Origin: Mariannaea sp. PMI_226
Lineage: Eukaryota > Ascomycota > Sordariomycetes > Hypocreales > Nectriaceae
Length of the DNA: 64,000 bases
Reading direction: 5' to 3'
NCBI GenBank assembly: GCA_024336345.1
Contig: JANFOG010000003.1
Span: 3,912,501 to 3,976,500 of the forward strand
The notes under the pieces are model-generated. The model did no database searches, was not told the origin of the DNA, and was given only the letters and a program-made list of their open reading frames with translations. Shown in pieces: positions 1-14,419 of this stretch. Both the position numbers and the translations under genes were made by a program. Position 1 is the stretch's first letter; the number at the start of each line of letters is the position of its first letter.

Positions 1-743
1 CGCTATCAGAAACACCTCGACGCTGATTGACCAACGACCGTGGAGGAGGATCATCCCTTAACCTGACGAGGATAAGCGCCAATTCATGGGGCTGACGGTA
101 CTTCGCGCTTTGCCCTCGCCACGCGAAAGAGGATGCGACTACTCTGCTTCTTTTGTTATTGGGGAATTACCTACGTTTTGCACTCCGACATGAAATACAT
201 AATCAAAGGGCAGAGAGGTTCCTTTTTATTTTATTTTATTTTATTTTTTTTCATTCAACTTTGCACAGTCTGGTGTTCCAATCCTCTGACATGTAATCCG
301 GGCTGGGCAGGGAATATGAATTCAACCTACGGGGCCCCATGTTTCTCTGGGTTCAAATTGTGGAGATGGATCTATTCAAGAATATGACATATAGATCGCT
401 TACCGGCCCGGCCTGGCGGAATTCCCCCTCAGCTACATGGGTACGTCATCTTCAGGGTAAAGATGATTCGGGAGATCATCCAGTGCCGAGTTGCCTATTC
501 CAGGAATGCATGTAAGCCTAGGACGCCCATCAATTTGGATCTTGCGACAACGGAGAGCGTAGTTGGGGGGCTATTGTATTCGTAATATGGCTTTTCGTGG
601 CCTCTCATTGCATCCCAGGACACTATGCATGAGACACCTTAAACTACAGCTAGCCAAGAAAAGTAAAAGTACGCATAATGTCTTTTAGGTGGGTAGTTTT
701 GCACAAATGTTCTACTTTAACCTCTGAAGTACAATTTATCCTC
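1..743. other. Left-edge intergenic stretch, no gene seen
   Basis: I see no convincing coding exon here. Short open frames exist but have no recognisable domain and no supported splice sites. The right part is the 3' flank of the amine oxidase gene on the minus strand. Confidence 0.5.
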
Positions 744-2478
<1,735 letters not shown>

Positions 2479-3315
2479 TGTAAGAGACACTTGGTAATCC
2501 TGGAAGTTTGCTAGACAGCAGCTGGAGAGAAACAGGATCCTGGGTTCGTAAACACAGGGTCAGGAAGACCATTTATGCTCGGTCCGGGCCCGAGTCCAGA
2601 AAAGCATGTCTTTGGGCCATCGTCAGATCATTTCGCGCAATTCCAATCTTGGAAATTTTCTGAGAGGAACGGCATCTTCATGCGCAAACTAGCCGGTGAT
2701 CTCGTGATGACTCTTTGGGAGAGGATTTATTATGACACGCACGCACCCTCCAACCCCCCTTGCCACCGCCAAAGTGCGTCTTCGGCTAGCGTGCGGCTGC
2801 TGTACCTGTACAATATGGTACGTTTATCTCATTTCTGCCATCGGATCCAATTGAAGCTGGGTGTTTTCTCAGAGAATTTCCAATTCGGGATAGTCAAATG
2901 GTGGATCGCCATCAGTGCTCCCAAAACGCGGGGTAATGGAGCATGCTGGATCTAGCTTATCAGGGGATTCCAGGCTATCATTTGGCCAGTTCAGATGCCA
3001 AGCGATAATACCGCGATACTGCTAGTTGTCCAAGGCGATTTGCTTGGGGGATGCAGGCGTCTTCAGGCTTTTCGGTCATGGCTTATCCATGGCGCCTAAT
3101 GCCAGTGGCTGTTACAAGCCCATGCTCCTCGAAGCAAGCTTTGTGTGTGGTGGCATCTCTTCACTAATTGATAGGGAGGACATCCCGGTGACTGGCTTGC
3201 TGCAATTCATACTGTTGTGCAAGCTAGGCTTACCTATAAATGTCCACCTATCTCCTCTCGATGTGAGGTTAGCCAGTTCTCGTTCCCTTGCTGGAAAGCA
3301 AACCCGCTGCACAAG
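2479..3315. promoter_or_regulatory. Divergent promoter of amine oxidase and permease
   Basis: This 0.84 kb gap separates two genes that point away from each other. It carries one CGGTCCG element about 100 bases upstream of the amine oxidase start. No coding exon is evident. Confidence 0.6.
2580..2586. promoter_or_regulatory. CGGTCCG element, cluster site 1
   Basis: The heptamer CGG-T-CCG lies in the amine oxidase/permease divergent promoter, embedded in a longer GC-rich tract. Inverted CGG half-sites are the usual targets of Zn2Cys6 dimers. Confidence 0.5.
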
Positions 3316-5349
3316 ATGTCGACATTACAAAAGCAATCTTCTTCTGGGCAAGGCGCCCTACGGCAGCGCCTGTCTACTTTAACCATGGTAGCCATGGCCT
3401 TTGCAATTCTAAAGTGAGTCCCCTAACATAGGTCCTATAGTCCAGATGTGAGAACTAGTACTGACTCCATCCTGATAGTACTTGGATTGCACTCGCCGGC
3501 TCGATCGCTTATATATTGCCCTCAGGAGGCCCTGTTTCTTTCACTTGGGGTTTCCTCTTTTGCGTTTTATGCAACCTTGCTCTTGCTGCCAGCTTGGGAG
3601 AACTGGCCGCCATCTGGCCTACAGCTGGAGGCCAGTACCACTTCATGTATGCTCTGTGTACGGAAAAGTGGAAGCGACCCTCGGTACTACTGACCCTCTT
3701 GGATTGGGTTTCTTCATGGATAGAATGCTGATGATATAACAGAGCTTCTTTGTTGGATGGACAAATATTGCAGGATGGCTTACCGTAGTCACAACCCAAG
3801 CATTCTTTGCAGGTAGAGCTATCGCTCCATCAACCAGACACTATTTGTGCTAACCGAGAAAATAGCCCAGTTAATCTCAGCAGCAGCTGTTATGGGCTCG
3901 TCCGGGAAATACCAGCCTGCTGCCTGGCAAACGTACCTGATTTTTCTTGCGGTACTGTCATTTGGAACTGCCGGGAATATCTGGGGAAACCGTATACTAG
4001 GACGGTGGAATGATCTCGCTTGTAAGTACTATTGTAGGGTCCTTCTAGGGGCGCATCTCATTAACATTTCCTGCAGTATACTGGTCTGTTCTCGCTGTCA
4101 TCATCATCAGCATCATTCTTTTGTCGACGTCAGAAAAGACAGACGCAAAGCATGTATTTACAGAGTTCACCAACGAAACTGGCTGGCCTGACGGAGTCGC
4201 CTGGATCCTCGGCCTCCTGCAATCAGCACTATCGCTTATCGGGTTCGACGTTGTCCTACACCTTACTGAGGAGATGCCGAATCCTTCGAGAGATGCACCA
4301 CGAGCCATGCTATTGGCGATCGTCGTTGGAGGCGTAACGTATGAACCTTATAGCCCAAGCAAAACTGTTAATATTCTAACTCTGATTGTCACTCACAGGG
4401 GATTCGTCTTCATCTTGGTTGTTCTATTCTGCCTCACAGATCCCGCAACCGTTCTCGCGAGCTCCACGGGCATGCCAATTGTGGAGTTGTTCTTACAAAG
4501 CACCAAGAACCGTGCTGCTGCTACTATCCTCGCTCTCATGCTAAGCGTCTGCTTCATCAATGGTACATCGGCTAGCATTACAAGTGCTAGTCGGCTCCTT
4601 TACGCGATGGCTCGAGACAAGGGAATCTTGTTCCATGGTTACTTCGATCACATTCAAAAGGGTCTTGATGTTCCCGTCAGAACTATCATGTTCTGCTATA
4701 TCTTCAACATCCTGTTTGGACTCTTGTACCTTGGCCCGTCCGTGGCCTTTAGCGCATATGTTGCCTCATGTACCATCTTTCTTAACATTTCATACGCGAG
4801 CCCCGTCACTGCCCTGCTGATCAGAGGAAGAAAAATTTTGGCACAATACCAAAGCAACAAGACTCCTGCAAGAATGGGCCGAAAATTTGGCGCAGTAATT
4901 AATTTTATTGCCGCAGCATTCGTTATCATCACGTCAATGGTAAGTGATACATCCGCTAATGCAAACATACAGAACTTGAGCGATAATCTAACGAGATGTA
5001 GTTTTTCTGCTTCCCCGCGGCACTTCCAGTATCTGCAAACACAATGAGTAAGTAACTTGTATGATGTACTTTCTATTTCCAATGCTGATAACGATTAAAA
5101 AGACTATGTCTGTGCCGTTGTTGGAGGATTTTACCTGCTCATTGGCATCTATTGGCTTGTTTACGGCAAAAGCTTCCAGGGACCTGTAAGTTCCAAGTTC
5201 ATGCATACTGTTTCAAATATTGAAAAGTTTAGAAGAAATCTGACTGATTAAAACAGAACTTCGAAGAACTCATCGGGCAGCCTTTGCAGGATATGGGCTC
5301 TAATGTCACGTTTGACACGCAGATGGAAGAAAACAGGTCTAAGAACTAA
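3316..5349 (+). CDS. APC-superfamily permease (amino acid/choline/GABA type)
   Basis: The model is join(3316..3413,3479..3683,3743..3812,3866..4021,4077..4338,4399..4939,5002..5047,5103..5185,5257..5349), nine exons and 517 residues. The product is a plasma-membrane transporter with about twelve hydrophobic segments. Family signatures include ALAGSIAYILPSGGPV in the first segment, the SLGELAAIWPTAGGQYHF region, the EEMPNPSRDAPRAM loop and the SASRLLYAMARDKG loop, all typical of the fungal amino acid/choline transporter family. Many small introns are usual for this family. Position next to the amine oxidase suggests import of the amine or a related nitrogenous substrate, but the family also moves choline, GABA and amino acids, so the substrate is an inference. 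Confidence 0.9.
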
Positions 5350-5947
5350 TCTTCAAATGCAATCTGCCTTTAATTTGTAACGGCATCAACTATATAGTCA
5401 ATCAAGTAATTTCTTGGAGAAGTTTGTCGATGGTGCAAATGGTGTAATTTTGATGTATTGCGAGGGAACAGAATTGCTCTTGAATGACAACTTGGCAGCT
5501 TGCAACATGAAGCGCTGTAAAATAAACTTCTTGTAGGATACGATCTGAAGTCTGCACGATATGCTACTATCATGAACCCCCTAACCAACAGTTGAGGTTA
5601 GAAGAAACCACAACCGGGCTCATCGAAAGCTTCAATTACTGGCTGCTCTCATGTTATATGCACGTAGATCCAGACGGAGCTCTGTCCCACTCCCAGTACC
5701 ATTTTATGAAGTTCAGCCCAAATACCGTCCATGAAGCATCGTTGTAGGTAAGTCTCTGACAAGAGGTATTGGCAGAATGAGCCAATCTCCGTGAAAGTAG
5801 AAATATATCAGGTAGTTTAAACATTCCCTATTTCCGCATACTTTTGTCATAATCCTAGCCAGAAATGTAGCATTTCCTTTTGGCTTTGCACCAAGTATTT
5901 TTAGAGGTAGCTGAACCTTGGAGAGAGCAAGTTGGACAAGGATGGTT

Positions 5948-5954
5948 CGGACCG
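5948..5954. promoter_or_regulatory. CGGACCG element, cluster site 2
   Basis: A CGG-A-CCG heptamer lies about 300 bases upstream of the first regulator gene. Confidence 0.5.
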
Positions 5955-6000
5955 CCCATTCGCCGCATGACGTTGTCCGTTTGCCCATCCCGCTCGGGAT

Positions 6001-6007
6001 CGGACCG
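6001..6007. promoter_or_regulatory. CGGACCG element, cluster site 3
   Basis: A second CGG-A-CCG heptamer lies 53 bases from site 2 in the same promoter, which would fit autoregulation. Confidence 0.5.
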
Positions 6008-6252
6008 GTGAGCAAATACGAGGAGGGTCTCTGTCCGTAGAGCCCCCGGAAAACCTAGCGGAATCGGTTTAGTGGAGCACGGCATAGATGGAATAACTGC
6101 ATGCGCTGTCTCCTTGGACTTTGGCGCTAGTAGCCAGCAGGTGTTGTGTGTTATAACACTCTTTTTTGGCTGTTTGACGCCCTATGCCAAAGGCCCATTG
6201 CCCCCTGTGATTACCACCTGACACAGGAAGTGCTACAGCGCTAAGTCTAATT

Positions 6253-8659
6253 ATGGAGTGTAGTCTTATCACGCCTGCTCTGTCTCCTGCAAGCGACAGT
6301 CAGTCAGACAAATGGAGCGATAAAGGTGGTATTCAAATTCTTCCTTTCAAGTTGCCCTCTAAGCGACGACCAAAATTGAATCAGCGCAGAGCAACGCGGG
6401 CCTGCCTAGGATGCCGTGCTCGAAAGGTCAGATGCGATGTCACAAGGAGACAACCCTGCGGCAACTGCCAATGGACTGGTCAAGAATGCACATTGAAGAT
6501 TCATGCCAGAGAGAGGTTAGTAGACGATTTTCATAACCATCCTAGACTGGCATTCAGATTATCCAAAAGTCCTAGGGCTGGGATCTCCGTGTACGGGGCG
6601 TTAATATATGATTCTTACCTTTACTAGCATACAAAAACCGACACAAGCAGATGCCGTTGCGCGATACAACAAGCCTTCGGAATCTCTCCAGCCGGATTCA
6701 CCAGCGACACCGTTGTCTTGCACAACTCGAGATGATGAAAAGTATCAATATTCAGCCACACCAGGTATGTAAACACTACGCAGGTATCCAGGAGAATGCT
6801 AGTTTAATCCAATGCTAACGCAAGAACGTTCTACATAGAAGGGGATTTGCCGATTACGATCGACACCTCCGCTTCCCAGGATATACCATTATCACCTTCT
6901 AGCTCATGTACCTCTTCGGAGATAAATGTATTGGACCAAATGAGAATTAAGTCAATATCCAGAGAGCAAGAGATTTATTTAAATCAGCTACCTGGTTTCA
7001 TCAAACGCTTTGGCAAGGTTCTAGATGATCACGACTGGGAGTTTCTGCGGTCCAAAGACGCACTCACACTACCGAATCCTTCATTACAAGCGGCACTTAT
7101 TGAGGCATATTTTCATAATGTCCATCCTCTTCTTCCCGTTCTTGAGGTGGATCAATTTTTACGGTCCTTTGACGCAAGATCTGGCCAACTCAGTTTGCTT
7201 CTGTTCCAATCAGTTCTATTCGCAGCCTCCGCGTTTATAGACATGTCCCTTCTCGCCGATGCCGGGTTTCAAAGCAGAACAGAAGCTCGTTTGGCCTTTT
7301 TTGAGAAAGCCAGGGTAAGTGCACTGACATCGTCGCCTTGGCATTCATCTCAACATTTCCAGTCATGGCTAATGACCCATAGATATTGTATGATTTTGGC
7401 TGCGAGAAAGACAATTTGACCCTGGTTCAGTCCCTACTACTCATGACATTATGGCATGAGTTGCCCGATCAACATCGGTCGGTGTCACATTGGATAGATG
7501 TGGCAATTTCTGAAGCCTTCGCCATTGATCTTCACGTGGACCCTTCATTGATCCAGCCGATGGTGCCACTCGATATTCAAAAATTCCGACGACGTCTATG
7601 GTGGTGTTGTCTAGTTCGTGACCGATTGACTTCCCTTGGGAAAGGACGCCATTCCAAAATCAGGGATGGTGACTGGAATGTCTCCATGCTTGAACTATCC
7701 GACTTCAAGTTTGATCACGCACTCACGGAGCATTCGAGATTGCCCTCTATTGTGTGCCCTTATCCGTGGAGTGATGGTACGCAGGACGACCTGGCTAGAA
7801 TTTTCATCGCCCAGGTGATTCTTTGCACAATCCTCAGGTATACCTCATCTGCTGCTTCCACTTATTTGATGTACTCTTGAGAGCTAACGCTTGGGTGAAT
7901 AGATTGCCAACAGCCGACAAGTGTTCGTTTGAGTCATATAAACTAGATCTCGCGAGTTGGCATGACACCCAGTTGCCTTGGGAGCAGTCCCAGCCTCTTT
8001 CAGCGGGTAGCATTTTTCGAGACGAAGATACCAGTGCTGAATTCAATCTGGCAATACTCCGTGTGATCTACTATGTTGCCTGCTTTCGTCTCCATCAAGC
8101 CAGAATGGCAGTTTTGGTGGATGACCCAAATGCGTCAAGGTTAGATTTGGAACTTTCGAAAAATGATTTGCAGCATTCTGTTTGCCGCCTTGGGGAGACC
8201 ACCCGCCACATCGAAGAAGTCAGTTCAAAAGACTTCATTCCAGCACTGGAGCTGCTGCTTTCTGTTCCAGCTGCAGATATTGACTTTATTACCCTTGCAA
8301 TAGACGGCAGCGACAGTGGCTGTCGTTGTATGCAAGTTGTAGATTCGATGGGGGATCTTGAGTTGATATCCAGCCCTGGTGAGGCGTCTGAACATGTGTG
8401 GACTCCTCAAGATTCATCAGTTCAGGCAACTTACTCAGTGAGTGACGCTACAGAAACTCGTTGTGATCTTTTCACAGATGAAGAATTACTACAGAGTACA
8501 TTCAAAGGCGTGTTTATGGACGAGCTCATGCCCTCAATCAAAATTGAGAGTCAGGATTATAACGAGGTGTATATGCTGAACTCAACGAGTTATACGGAAC
8601 CTCAGTATATGTTAGAAGGACTTGGGCCCTTGTATGAACTTTTCTGGTGCAATGAATGA
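6253..8659 (+). CDS. Zn2Cys6 transcription factor with fungal_trans domain (first)
   Basis: The model is join(6253..6515,6628..6764,6839..7314,7383..7837,7903..8659), five exons and 695 residues. The N-terminal binuclear zinc cluster has cysteines at about residues 51, 54, 61, 69, 72 and 79, preceded by a basic arm (SKRRPKLNQRRATRA). The middle region has the fungal_trans layout: an EAYFHNVHPLLPVLE segment, then LLMTLWHE and the FRRRLWWCCLVRDRL motif. It should bind CGG half-sites as a dimer in the nucleus. It sits between the permease and the carboxylase genes, so it is a candidate pathway regulator, possibly recognising the CGG-A/T-CCG elements around it. Confidence 0.9.
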
Positions 8660-8950
8660 AAATTATTAATTTAATCTGGCTATTCTATGTTACTCTATCA
8701 CCTTCCTTATTTAGTGAATGTCTGCCATTGAACTAACATGTTCCCAACTTGTTATCGCAGATCTCAGAATCTCCCGTTGGCAGGTCTACAATTTTAGCCT
8801 ACCAAACTTCATATACGCTACTTGAAGAATGTCTATAGCGGAGGACACTACAAGATAAGAGTCACAAGCTGGTTTCGCCTCTGAATCTACCACTCTTCGA
8901 GCATAGTAAGGAAGTTGATTAAGTCAAGATATTATCTCCTAGTTTCTAGT

Positions 8951-11394
8951 CTATACTGTGCGACATAGCACCCTACCTTCCTCAGCTGCATCTCCGTCCT
9001 TCCAGGAGGTTTCAAAACGACCTGTCTTGTTTGCCTTGATACTCACCTCCATTTTCATGCTTTCTATCACCATGAGTAATTCTCCTTCCTTCACATGCTC
9101 GCCGTTTTTCTTTTTGATGGACAAAATCTTGCACGGCATCGGTGCTATAATATCCTCCTGCCCTTGCTCCTCTTTTGCCTGAACTGACGCTCGCTGGTTC
9201 TCGCACCACGTCAGTAAACTGTCCTTTCGAAATTGAATGAATGTTCCGAGATGAGGAAAGTGGCAAAAGACAATTTGAGATTCGTTCGGGAAGGGAGTTT
9301 GGTCCCTTGGCGCAACACAGTACGCACGTACTCTCTTTCCTCCGATGGAGGCATCGATAATTGCTGATGATCCTGAGGATTTGAGAGGCGTGAAACTTCG
9401 GAATTCTATGTCCAAAGGTCGAGAAGACTCATGTCGGAGAATATTACTGACGGCATTGTATTCGCTGGCAATAACTTTGGCGGCAGCACCTGAGTCACTA
9501 TCTCCATCTTTGCTGATAGATGCTCTCAGCTGAGCTAGGGAAATTATCTGAGCTTTCCCATGAGAGCCTTCTGAACGAGAGCTTCCGGGTTGCCAGACGT
9601 ACAAAGTCGGTAACTTTGGCGATTTCCGATCAATCTCAGACGGGCTAAACCAGTCATGAGTAATGACATCACAATGGACGTTAACCGGATCGTGATGTTG
9701 ATTGCGGAAATGTGGCTGAACATTTCGGAATGGGCGACGATACCTGAAGCTGTCTCGTAGCCGATGCTGCATAGCACGAAGGAAGAAGCTTGGAAGCATA
9801 CCCAGCTCTTGCTCATACTGCACTGGCGGAGTAAGCAACTGATCACGGTTTCGAGGGATAAAAGACGTCTGATATCGTCCCCCCCGAAATTCCTCGTGGT
9901 CCAAGCAAAATTGGAGAAACAGCTGGTTAGTTTTGACGCCAATACAGGCGGTATTTGCAAGAACATCCTTCATCTTCTGGATAGCCATCTCTCTTGTCGG
10001 GGCCCAGACGACCAACTTTGCAATCATGGAGTCAAAACTTGTTGAGACGGACGCTCCTGACTGCATGGCAGTCTCGTAGCGAATGTCTCGGCCTGGACCA
10101 AGTGAGCCTTCTCCTGGCGCCCAAAGATGAACGGGGCCATGGTCAGGCAAGAAGTCGCGTTGAGGGTCTTCAGCACATAAACGGCACTCAATGGCATGTC
10201 CAAACTGCCGGGGTGGATTCACATGCTGTAGTGTGGTCAAGTCGCCACCTGAGGCTGCAAAGAGTTGCAATGCGACTAAATCAACTCCGGTAACTTCTTC
10301 AGAAATAGGATGTTCGACTTGAAGCCTGGCATTGACCTCGAGGAAGAAGAATTGGGATGTGTCCACATCAAAGACGAATTCGACGGTACCGGCGTTGCTA
10401 TAGCCAATGAGTTTGGCTATGCGGACCGCTACCTGGCCCATTTCGCGGCGAACCTGGTCAGAAAGCATGGTACATGGACTCTCCTCAATGAGCTTTTGAT
10501 GGCGCCGTTGTACAGAGCAATCTCTCTCAAAGAAGCTGACCACATTGCCGTGTTTATCGCCTATGATCTGGACTTCCACATGTTTGCTACTCTCGATATA
10601 TTTTTCCAGAATGCAGTCGCTCGATCCGAAAGATCTGGATGCCTCTGACTGGACACGCTCTAGCTCTTCACGGAGATGTGCCGGTTCTCGGACAACTCGC
10701 ATACCTTTTCCTCCTCCTCCAGCAGATGCCTTCAGCATGATTGGATATCCAATTTTTTCCGCGGCTTCTTGGAGATGTTCGACTTGAACGCTCGACCCAG
10801 AAAAACCTGGGATAAGGGGAACATCCGGAGCGTGTTCTTCCAGGTACTTTTTCGACATTCTCTTGTCACCCAACGTGGACATGGCGTTGGGACTGGGACC
10901 GATGAAAACAAGTCCGGCATTCGCCACAGCAGTTGCAAATTCAGCATTTTCGCTCAGGTATCCGTAGCCTGGGTGGATTGCATCTGCTCCCAAATCCACG
11001 GCGGTTTGGATAAGGAGTTGAATGTTCAAAAACGGGTTGATCTGGTAGTCATTGATACTTCCCACACTCAACGCATTATCGGCTTCAGTAATGTGGCGGA
11101 GATTTTGGTCTCTGAAAGTGATTTGAAAATCATAGTCAGCCACCTTGACATACCCTTGGCCATGGGCCGTAGATGATCAATTCAGAACACTTACTCTTCT
11201 ACATATATCAATGCAGTTTGTACACTGAGCTTCCGACATGTTTGAATGATACGAGAGGCGATCTCGCCCCTGTTGGCAATTAGAACCTTTCGAATCAGTG
11301 GCAAGCCGGTGCTCGGGTTGATGGGCAATGGTGCAACAAAAAGTGGCGGCCGTTGGGGGCACGCATCCTGTCGGCGTAGAGGGTCATCAAACAT
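8951..11394 (-). CDS. 3-Methylcrotonyl-CoA carboxylase-type alpha subunit (biotin carboxylase + biotin carrier)
   Basis: The model is complement(join(8951..11111,11195..11394)), two exons and 786 residues. The N-terminal biotin carboxylase part begins at LIRKVLIANRGEIASRI and includes DAIHPGYGYLSENAEFA, the glycine-rich KASAGGGGKGMRVV ATP-grasp loop and NARLQVEHPISEEVTG. The C-terminal biotin carrier domain has the biotinylation motif ESMKMEV, with the modified lysine near residue 753. The enzyme carboxylates 3-methylcrotonyl-CoA together with the beta subunit next door. The intron was placed so that YVEE joins DQNLRHITEAD, as in relatives. There is no obvious mitochondrial presequence and no PTS1 (it ends CRTV). 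Propionyl- or geranyl-CoA carboxylase alpha subunits look similar; the neighbours favour the methylcrotonyl type. Confidence 0.9.
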
Positions 11395-11982
11395 AGTGAA
11401 GATAAAATATTGATACAATGACTGGTGGTGAGTTTCGTACCAGATCTCTCATCATCCAGAGGCAATTGGGTTATATTTCCAACACTCGCTTTGACCAGTG
11501 TGACTCCGTCCAAAAAAAAATACACGCTCCGGATGGTTGTCTCTCCGCCCTTCCGGCCGCCGTGGACTCGGACCGAAGCGCTGGGGGAGAGGGACCCATC
11601 CGCTACAAGGTGAGACGGATAGGGGCTGGGGTTCGTTCCGTAGTTCCCGGCTGGTTCTGTATATTTTTTTTGAGGGCGGGGGGAGGGGGGCACTGACCAG
11701 CTCGGTGGAGGGAGAGCCTAGCTTAGCAACTCCCGCTCCAAGCAATGTAGGCTCTAGAAATCAATTGGTCTAGTTGGCTGTAATCTTTGGGCCAGCCACT
11801 TTTACATCGGATATGGCGAAAGTGCTAGAGATGGCTTTGAAGACGGGCTGTCAAGAATTAGGTAACCACAGGATCGCAACAACACGATGTAAACACTGGA
11901 TTACATTTCAAAGAGATTAGAAACTTGTAAACTCTCGTCAACTTGAAAAAAACCTAATAATTTACATCGATATTACCCGTAA
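11395..11982. promoter_or_regulatory. Promoter of the carboxylase alpha gene
   Basis: This gap is the promoter of the alpha subunit and the 3' flank of the beta subunit, which is also on the minus strand. It contains a CGGACCG element and, at 11674-11690, an unusual run of guanines broken by single C and A bases. Confidence 0.5.
11569..11575. promoter_or_regulatory. CGGACCG element, cluster site 4
   Basis: A CGG-A-CCG heptamer lies about 175 bases upstream of the alpha-subunit start codon. Confidence 0.5.
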
Positions 11983-14027
11983 TCAAATTCTAGCCAACAT
12001 TCTCCCAGATCGAGCTGAAACCTTTTCTGAACCACCAACTACCTCCAAACACATACCAAGCACGTCTCGAGTATCCCTCGGATCGATAATACCATCATCG
12101 ATAAGCATTCCGCTCGTTGAGTAACTCTCAGCATCCCGTTGCACCTGCGCCTTGAATTCGCTCGTCTGCTGCTTAATCTTCTCCGTGGCCACCGCTGCGC
12201 CAGTCTTTGCGGTTTGTATTTGCTCCATGACTCCAGCAAGCTGGTCGGGTCCCATAACGCTACACTTTCCTATAGGCCACGTGAAGATGAATCGAGGCTT
12301 GTATGCTCGGCCGCACATTGCATAGTTTCCAGCTCCATAGGAGGCGCCAAGAATCACAGAAATGTGTGGGACCTGGGAACATGAGACTGCAGAGACAAGC
12401 TGGGCACCCATTTTGATGATTCCTGCATGCTCTGCCTTTGCTCCAACCATAAATCCAGTGACATTATGCAGGAAGATAATGGGTACAGCCCTAATAATCG
12501 TGCAACGTGAACTGTTAGTTATGTACGAACTTGGGCCACTGCAGCTTTGGGCTTTGGTACATACTCTTGATTGCACAGCCGGATGAACTGAGCTGCTTTA
12601 GCCGCCTCATTTGGGTTGATGATCGATACCTGGTTCGCCACGATACCAACAGGGAAGCCTAGATATACGATTAGTTGACTGAAAACCCCAAGTACAATAT
12701 GATCGTACCCATAATATGTGCCCATGTTGTCAGAATATTGGCACCGTATTTGGGCTTAAAGATGCTCAACCTAGAGTCATCAACAAGTCGGAGAACAACC
12801 TCTTTCATGTCGAAAGCCTTTCGGACGTCAGGATTGACGAGACGGAGCACATCCTCGATTGGATAGCGAGGAGGCAGAGGCTGCGAAGGAGCAAGTTGAT
12901 GAACTCGTCTGGATCGTGGCTGCAACGAGGCTACCCACTCTCGCGCTTTGCGGATTGCATCAAATCTAGCAATGAATCGTAAGCATAATTCGCTCATAGA
13001 ATGAGGAGGTACTATAAAAGAAATCGCATACTCATCTAGGGCAAGCTGATCAGCAAGGCCCGTTTGCCGGGCATGAATATCCGCACCACCCAACTCCTCA
13101 GCTCCGATGACTTCTCCTGTCGCCATCTTGACCAAAGGCGGTCCTCCAAGGAACGCTTGAGCCTGATTTTGAACAAAGATTGTGTAATCTGACAACGCTG
13201 GGTGATAGGCCCCGCCGGCAGTTGAGGATCCAAAAACAACGGCGCACGAGGGCTGACCATTCAGTGTACGAACTGCAAGATCATGAAACAGCTGTCCACC
13301 CTTATGGAAGACGCGAAATTGCTGGGGGAGAAAGACTCCGGCCTTAGAGTTGTTCCTTCATGTCAGTCAAGGTCGGGGCGTGGGATTTCGTGTGGTCAAC
13401 ACTTACGGACTGCACTAGGGAGATGAGGGGAAGATCATTCTCTGAAGCAATCTCCAACATTCGATTGACTTTGATTACTGTCCTTACGTTAGTCAAGCAC
13501 GATTTTGCTATGGAAAAAGTATTGTCTTGCCTGTCATCTCATTCCATGCCCCACCGCTTTGTGTTGGTATATGTGACATCAACAAGCAGATTTTCCCACT
13601 AATGAAATGAGTTCGTTGGTCTGAATCAGAACGCTTCAATTGCATACCTTACGAGTCCAATACCGGAGATCAGGTTTCCACATGGAGTAGAATTGGTATT
13701 CCCGTACCCTGCAAATGGACAAAGCTCAAGAAAAGGCGAGTCTTGGTCCAGAAGCAATGAAATTCTGTCCCTGGCTGTGAGAAGTCCTGTTAGTCATGTT
13801 GCGTAGTGACGCCAGCTTTTAGGCCGCCCCATCCAAGGCAACGACTCACGAAGTAGTTGGCCTCGGCTCTGGTGGCGAGAGAGCGAGGCGTCCGAACCCT
13901 CGCTGCAAACATCTTGAAGAGCCGCTTCGAATCTGTCCAAAATCGGACCCCAGCTCTTCTCATTTTGCACATAATTCTCATCTCTCAGGTTCACCTGTGA
14001 TCTCTGAATGGGATACATGGAGGCCAT
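11983..14027 (-). CDS. 3-Methylcrotonyl-CoA carboxylase-type beta subunit (carboxyltransferase)
   Basis: The model is complement(join(11983..12490,12565..12658,12709..12965,13032..13342,13407..13477,13531..13598,13648..13786,13850..14027)), eight exons and 541 residues. It carries carboxyl-transferase domains with SSTAGGAYHPALSDYTIFV, GGADIHARQTGLADQLA, FLHNVTGFMVGAKAEHAG and ILGASYGAGNYAMCGRAY, the standard methylcrotonyl-CoA carboxylase beta motifs. It transfers the carboxyl group from biotin to 3-methylcrotonyl-CoA. The intron 13478..13530 starts with GC instead of GT (ACAG/GCAAGA); this keeps the frame and the conserved sequence. The protein ends in ARI, a possible weak PTS1. It is divergent from the acyl-CoA synthetase gene across 392 bases. 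Confidence 0.9.
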
Positions 14028-14419
14028 GTTGCACAGATGCCAGTTGTGGGTGATGTTCGGGTTAGGAAAGTGAAATAAGTCGCCAGTTGACGCTCGAGAT
14101 CTCAGTTAGCAACTTCTTCAATTTTCTAAGATGGAATTCTCGACATTTCAACCAGCAGAGTACCGGCAAAGCTATAGCATTGTTGAGCTCTGCCAACTCC
14201 GGACGGACTAGCCGCGCCGGTCCGAAGCCGCGAGTAGCGGGGATTGCGGGTCTTGTGCCGTTCGGAGACCCGGAGCTCTCACCCCAGTCGTCTGGGATGC
14301 AAAAGTGAAAGGCATGGAGAGATCTATTACAAAGTGGAAAAAGTAATAATAAGCCTTTCAAGTTCTTCTGTTTAATTATCCGCATCGTCGTTACTCGAAC
14401 TATTTCTCAAAAGATATTG
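14028..14419. promoter_or_regulatory. Divergent promoter of carboxylase beta and acyl-CoA synthetase
   Basis: This compact 392-base promoter serves two divergent pathway genes and holds one CGGTCCG element near its middle, plus a nearby CTCCGGACGG stretch. Confidence 0.6.
14218..14224. promoter_or_regulatory. CGGTCCG element, cluster site 5
   Basis: A CGG-T-CCG heptamer lies midway in the divergent promoter, about 190 bases from each start codon. Confidence 0.55.

Larger units (their letters stand above)
5350..6252. promoter_or_regulatory. Intergenic region upstream of first regulator
   Basis: The gap holds the permease 3' flank and the promoter of the Zn2Cys6 gene. Two copies of CGGACCG sit 53 bases apart, about 250-300 bases before the start codon. 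No exon is seen. Confidence 0.5.

Noticed and set aside
10676..11176. Long plus-strand frame opposite the carboxylase alpha gene
   Set aside because: It is the antisense shadow of a highly conserved biotin carboxylase and has no domain of its own.
8951..11394. Reading the alpha subunit as pyruvate carboxylase or acetyl-CoA carboxylase
   Set aside because: It lacks a carboxyltransferase domain, is far too short, and has a separate beta subunit next to it.
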